From: Paraburkholderia nodosa DSM 21604
Lineage (GTDB): Bacteria > Pseudomonadota > Gammaproteobacteria > Burkholderiales > Burkholderiaceae
Length of the DNA: 64,000 nucleotides
Direction of reading: 5' to 3'
NCBI RefSeq assembly: GCF_000519185.1
Contig: NZ_JAFA01000004.1
Location: 224,110-288,109 of the forward strand
The notes beneath the pieces are model-generated. The model ran no database searches. It was not told the origin of the DNA and was given only the letters and a program-made list of their open reading frames with translations. Of the stretch, positions 61,277 through 64,000 are shown piece after piece (within the stretch, counting starts at the first letter, position 1; every line of letters begins with the position of its first letter). The translations under genes and the position numbers were made by a program.

Positions 61277-61313
61277 AAAAACGCGCGATGGCTTCTGGCT
61301 GTCGCGCGTTTTT
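61277..61313. terminator. Bidirectional intrinsic terminator after maeB
   Basis: AAAAACGCGCGA (61277-61288) pairs with TCGCGCGTTTTT (61302-61313). T-rich sequence follows on the plus strand (TTTTTTCTTTTC) and T5 on the minus strand. It serves maeB and the convergent small gene at 61323. Confidence 0.88.
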
Positions 61314-61322
61314 TCTTTTCGG

Positions 61323-61592
61323 TCAGGCCGGCGTATCGGCGAGCTGTTCGTCGATCAGGCGGCAGGCCGCGCTGTAGCCGCCCATCAAGGCGTCGATATC
61401 GGAGTGGAAGGGCAGCCCGGCGGCGTTGTCGATTTTCAGGGGCGAGGGCGAGGCGCGCTCGTCGATCGCCGCGATGCTTACCAACGCTGCATAGCGAGGC
61501 CGTTCGATTTCCAGGCGCTCGAGCGGGATCGTGCCATTCGCTTCGACGCCAACGCGGATTGCGTAGCCGCGATATTCATAAGTGCGATTCAT
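61323..61592 (-). CDS. Conserved hypothetical protein (89 aa)
   Basis: 89 aa starting MNRTYEYRGYAIRVGVEANG, with two short strands, then HSDIDALMGGYSAACRLIDE near the C-terminus. The YRGYAI opening is like many small Burkholderia proteins, from memory. No known domain is recognised. It shares the maeB terminator. A pair of CGTACG boxes lies 10-41 bp upstream of its start. Confidence 0.6.
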   Translation of the reverse strand: MNRTYEYRGYAIRVGVEANGTIPLERLEIERPRYAALVSIAAIDERASPSPLKIDNAAGLPFHSDIDALMGGYSAACRLIDEQLADTPA

Positions 61593-61945
61593 GACTGCAT
61601 TGCCGTACGGATTACAACCTTCAAGCGTACGGCGCGCGAGCTTAAGTCAACCTTACGTAAGCACGGTATGAACGGGAAGAGACCTTGTCATATTGCGCAC
61701 GAATCGAGGCAAGACGAAAGGTGCTGAAAGGTGTTGGTTGGCAGGGTGCGCAAAGGATTATCGTCCGACGAATAAAGCGTGTTCGCAGGCGCCTTCCCTT
61801 AAGGTTCTCTTCAGCTTGGAGCAGGCACGATCTCATACCTCTGCCCAGCGTCGCGCATTGCCATGCGCTTGACATTCTCGAGGCGTAGGGTGGACCCAGC
61901 CAGACTGGATATCGTTGTCCGCGCAACTTTCTGGAGTGCAGCCCC
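61593..61945. other. Intergenic region with palindromes, no gene seen
   Basis: These 353 bp separate divergent small genes. GCCGTACG (61602-61609) and CGTACGGC (61626-61633) form an 8-bp inverted repeat with centres 24 bp apart. CTTACGTAAG (61652-61661) is a 10-bp palindrome. TTGACA at 61869-61874 is a possible -35 for the plus-strand gene but lacks a clear -10. The frames crossing it have no ribosome-binding sites or coding look. Confidence 0.5.
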
Positions 61946-62299
61946 ATGAAGCCGCCGACCGATCGCCTGCACGCCTACCTGTTCGTCGCTTCGCTTTCGG
62001 CGATCCTCATTCAGGTCGCCGTGTTCATTTCGATTCTCCTGCTGCACGTTCCGGAACGCGCCTTCGAGTCGTCGCCGTTTCGCGTGGCCGTGGTCGCGGC
62101 AATAGGCTGCGTGCTGCTCGTCGTGCGCAGGCAGGCGCGGCGCGCCACGCGCGAGGCCGAGTCCCGCAACCGCAGTCAGGCGAAGCTGCGTGCCACGCGC
62201 GCAGCGTGCGCTTCGAAGCGCGCGGCCCGTGCACCGCTGCGAGCGCGCCATATCCGCGGTGCCATGACGGCGGCTGCGGCCCGCTCGAGCGCACGTTGA
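61946..62299 (+). CDS. Small hypothetical membrane protein (117 aa)
   Basis: 117 aa with two hydrophobic helices (LFVASLSAILIQVAVFISIL at about 12-32 and VAVVAAIGCVLLVV at about 47-60), then a very basic, Arg/Ala-rich cytoplasmic tail. GGAG stands nine bases before the ATG. No family recognised. The membrane helices support a real gene; the end of the tail could be affected by bias toward Arg/Ala codons. Confidence 0.55.
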   Translation: MKPPTDRLHAYLFVASLSAILIQVAVFISILLLHVPERAFESSPFRVAVVAAIGCVLLVVRRQARRATREAESRNRSQAKLRATRAACASKRAARAPLRARHIRGAMTAAAARSSAR

Positions 62300-62318
62300 G
62301 GCGCCGGGCGCGCGCGCC

Positions 62319-62867
62319 TCAGCCGTCCACCGGCGGGGCGGGCATCGCCAGATTGAGCTGGTAAAACGCGGCGTCGAGCCAGCGTCCGAACTTGAATCCC
62401 GCTTCCTTGATCGTGCCCGAGTGCGTGAAGCCCAGCTTGGCGTGCAGCGCGATGCTGCCGGCATTGGTGGCGTCGATGCAGCCCACGAGCACGTGAATCT
62501 GTTCCTCGCGGGCGCGGCGGATCAACTCCAGCAGCAGGCGCTCGCCAAGGCCACGGCCGCGCTGGTCGCGGTGCACGTAGACGCTGTGCTCGACCGTGTA
62601 CTTGTTGGCGGGAAACGCGCGAAACGTGCCCCAGCTCGCGAAGCCGAGCAGCGTGCCGGCCTCGTCTACGGCGCCCACGACCGGAAAGCCGTTCGTGCGC
62701 TTGGTGCCGAACCACGTGGCCATTGCCTCGGGCGGACGCGGCTTGTAGTCGTAGAGCGCCGTTGAATTGACGATCGCGTCGTTGAGGATCTCGAGAATCG
62801 CCGACGCATGGTCCGCTTCGTTGCAATCGATGAAGCGCACGCCATCGCTCTGTGAGTTCGAATTCAT
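62319..62867 (-). CDS. GNAT N-acetyltransferase, phosphinothricin acetyltransferase-like
   Basis: 182 aa. The acetyl-CoA motif is VHRDQRGRGLGERLLLELI (RGRGLG). NSTALYDYKPRPPEAMATWF near the N-terminus and DATNAGSIALHAKLGFTHSG near residue 135 follow the Pat/Bar/MddA branch, which acetylates phosphinothricin or methionine sulfoximine-like amino acids. Lies 52 bp behind the XRE-cupin regulator and is probably co-transcribed with it. Confidence 0.87.
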   Translation of the reverse strand: MNSNSQSDGVRFIDCNEADHASAILEILNDAIVNSTALYDYKPRPPEAMATWFGTKRTNGFPVVGAVDEAGTLLGFASWGTFRAFPANKYTVEHSVYVHRDQRGRGLGERLLLELIRRAREEQIHVLVGCIDATNAGSIALHAKLGFTHSGTIKEAGFKFGRWLDAAFYQLNLAMPAPPVDG

Positions 62868-62918
62868 AGGGAATCCTCTTTAAATGAACAAGGTGGAAGA
62901 TCGGCGAATGACGCGGGT

Positions 62919-63509
62919 TCAGATACCGCTCACGTCGCAAATCGCGACGACGTAGTGCGCGGCCTGCGAGCCTGGATTGCTGAAGATGAGCGGCTGATCG
63001 AGCCGCATGGCGAGGCAATCGCCTGCATGAAGCGAATGTCGTTGATTGCCCAGCTCCACGTCGATCCGTCCTTCCATCACCCAGACCTGCTGGTGAATCA
63101 CAGTCTCGCGGCTGCCCGTTTCGTAGGCTACGCGCGCGCCGGCCGGGAAATCCACTTCGACCAGCTGGATCGGCGAAGGCCAGTTGGGCGGCGACACGCT
63201 CCGGCGCGTATAGCCCGACTGCGGGTCGCGCCACTGCGCCTGCTGCGCGCGGCGCACCAGCGGCTCGGCGGGCGCGCTCTCGCCGCTTGCGCCGAACAGG
63301 CTCGCCATCGAAACCGACAGCCCCGCCGCGAGCTTTTCGAGCACCACGGCCGTGGGGCTGGCGGCGCCGCGCTCGATCATCGAGATCATCGAACGGCTCA
63401 CGCCGCTGCGCGTGGCCAACGCGTCGAGCGTCAGGCCGCGTGTGGCGCGCAGGTCGCGCACGCAGCGGGCAATGCGCTCGTTGATGCCGGCGTCGGTCGG
63501 GGTGTCCAT
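62919..63509 (-). CDS. XRE-family regulator with C-terminal cupin domain
   Basis: 196 aa from ATG 63509; AGG lies 6 bases upstream. The N-terminal HTH_3 has LRATRGLTLDALATRSGVSR, then SMISMIERGAASPTAVVLEK. The C-terminal cupin has TVIHQQVWVMEGRIDVELGN and HSLHAGDCLAMRLDQPLIFS. Such regulators control neighbouring transport or acetyltransferase genes. The open frame extends to a TTG at 63566 without a ribosome-binding site. TTTCCAA and TTGGAAA flank the upstream region as a possible operator. Confidence 0.88.
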   Translation of the reverse strand: MDTPTDAGINERIARCVRDLRATRGLTLDALATRSGVSRSMISMIERGAASPTAVVLEKLAAGLSVSMASLFGASGESAPAEPLVRRAQQAQWRDPQSGYTRRSVSPPNWPSPIQLVEVDFPAGARVAYETGSRETVIHQQVWVMEGRIDVELGNQRHSLHAGDCLAMRLDQPLIFSNPGSQAAHYVVAICDVSGI

Positions 63510-63567
63510 TGAGCCTGTTTCCAAGATGATGGAGTCATTATCCAGTAAATTGGAAATCATGGTCAAT

Positions 63568-63602
63568 GAAAAAGCGTGCGGTCCGGTATCGGGGCCACAC
63601 GC
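63568..63602 (-). terminator. Intrinsic terminator of the NCS2 permease gene
   Basis: On the minus strand GCGTGTGG at 63602-63595 pairs with CCGCACGC across a 6-nt loop, with further C-G pairs and one mismatch. TTTTTC (complement of 63568-63573) follows. It sits 10 bp after the permease stop and directly before the XRE-cupin leader. Confidence 0.7.
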
Positions 63603-63611
63603 CCGGCAGGG

Positions 63612-64000
63612 TTACGGCTTTTCCGGCAGGAACCAGTTCATCACGAGCGCGCAGATGCCGCCCGTTGCAACGCCCGACTCCAGCACGTTCTTGAGCGCAT
63701 GCGGCAGGCTGGTCAGAATCTCCGGCACCTGCGAGACGCCCAGGCCCAGCGCCAGCGACACCGCGATGATGAGCAGCGCGCGGCGGTCGAGACGCGTGCC
63801 CGCGAGGATGTTGATGCCGGAAGCGGCCACCGCGCCGAACATCACCATGGCCGCGCCGCCCAGCACGGGTTCGGGCACGGCCTGCAGCACGCCGGCCACG
63901 GGCGGGAAGAGGCCCAGCACGACGAGCATGCCCGCGATCCAGAGGCCCACGTGGCGGCTGGCAATGCCGGTGAGCTGGATGACGCCGTTGTTCTGCGCGA
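63612..64000 (-). CDS. NCS2-family purine/xanthine permease, C-terminal part (continues beyond window)
   Basis: The frame continues past base 64000. The visible 129 residues read [18 protein letters not shown] at the start, then [20 protein letters not shown] and [15 protein letters not shown], classic NCS2 (UacT/XanP) sequence, and end in FLPEKP. Proton-coupled uptake of xanthine or uric acid is expected. The 5' portion is outside the window, so the start cannot be given. Confidence 0.88.
   Translation of the reverse strand, partial: AQNNGVIQLTGIASRHVGLWIAGMLVVLGLFPPVAGVLQAVPEPVLGGAAMVMFGAVAASGINILAGTRLDRRALLIIAVSLALGLGVSQVPEILTSLPHALKNVLESGVATGGICALVMNWFLPEKP

Noticed and set aside
1..64000. 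CRISPR arrays, tRNA or rRNA genes, insertion sequences, phage genes or replication origins
   Set aside because: No regularly spaced repeats, cloverleaf-like stretches with conserved T-loop, transposase motifs or terminal inverted repeats were seen by eye. Small RNAs cannot be excluded.

Overview
The window is high-GC, densely packed DNA from a betaproteobacterium of the Burkholderia/Paraburkholderia type. This rests on the gene families present (two Gram-negative porins with the HAQSSVTLYG mature start, a squalene-hopene cyclase, a DUF1328 membrane protein, LigJ/LigI-like amidohydrolases) and on strong third-position GC bias with frequent GTG and TTG starts. No rRNA, tRNA, CRISPR array, insertion sequence or phage gene was seen. 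The content is almost entirely catabolic operons with their own regulators, as expected of a secondary replicon or accessory catabolic region.

Layout. (1) 1-8192, plus strand: end of a 4,5-dihydroxyphthalate-decarboxylase-like gene (type A), LigJ-type hydratase, LigI-like hydrolase, HpcH/HpaI aldolase, ThDP enzyme, a second decarboxylase-like gene (type B) and two MFS transporters. (2) 8399-15678: small hypothetical protein, ketoglutarate-semialdehyde-type dehydrogenase, DegT/ArnB-like aminotransferase, chemoreceptor, exported beta-propeller lactonase, AraC regulator. (3) 15900-23509, minus strand: a second, diverged copy of the aromatic cluster (type A decarboxylase, LigJ, LigI, MFS, LigB-family dioxygenase, aldolase, porin). 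A 65-bp scar of a type B gene lies behind the aldolase. (4) 24247-26051: CopC, outer-membrane-like protein and DUF2946, a probable copper locus. (5) 26217-34349: aldehyde dehydrogenase, guanidinobutyrase, LuxR and LysR regulators, cupin, FAD oxidase and NCS1 permease, a guanidino/amine catabolic locus. (6) 34438-37695: class C beta-lactamase facing a PmrB/QseC-like kinase and its response regulator. (7) 37782-44497: trans-4-hydroxyproline degradation (epimerase, three-part D-hydroxyproline dehydrogenase, PAS-AraC regulator, DapA-family deaminase, Ldh2-family reductase). (8) 44636-47453: TetR regulator divergent from a solitary squalene-hopene cyclase. (9) 47490-51001: Tat-exported purple-acid-phosphatase-like protein, porin, DUF1328. 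(10) 51253-56900: IclR-controlled operon of cyclase-family hydrolase, SDR, 3-hydroxyacyl-CoA dehydrogenase, AtoE transporter, orphan muconolactone isomerase and YciI protein. (11) 57068-64000: DinB, LysR, malic enzyme MaeB, small proteins, GNAT, XRE-cupin regulator and an NCS2 permease cut by the window edge.

Working together. The two aromatic clusters would feed a ring-cleavage product through hydrolase, hydratase and aldolase to pyruvate and a C4 acid. A 35-bp sequence found only upstream of the second cluster and upstream of the lactonase ties both to one regulator, most simply the AraC protein encoded beside them. The semialdehyde dehydrogenase at 8695 supplies the last step that the hydroxyproline operon lacks locally. 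Two divergent intergenic regions (TetR/cyclase and IclR/DinB) carry promoters whose -10 hexamers lie 6-7 nt from the ATG, predicting leaderless mRNAs.
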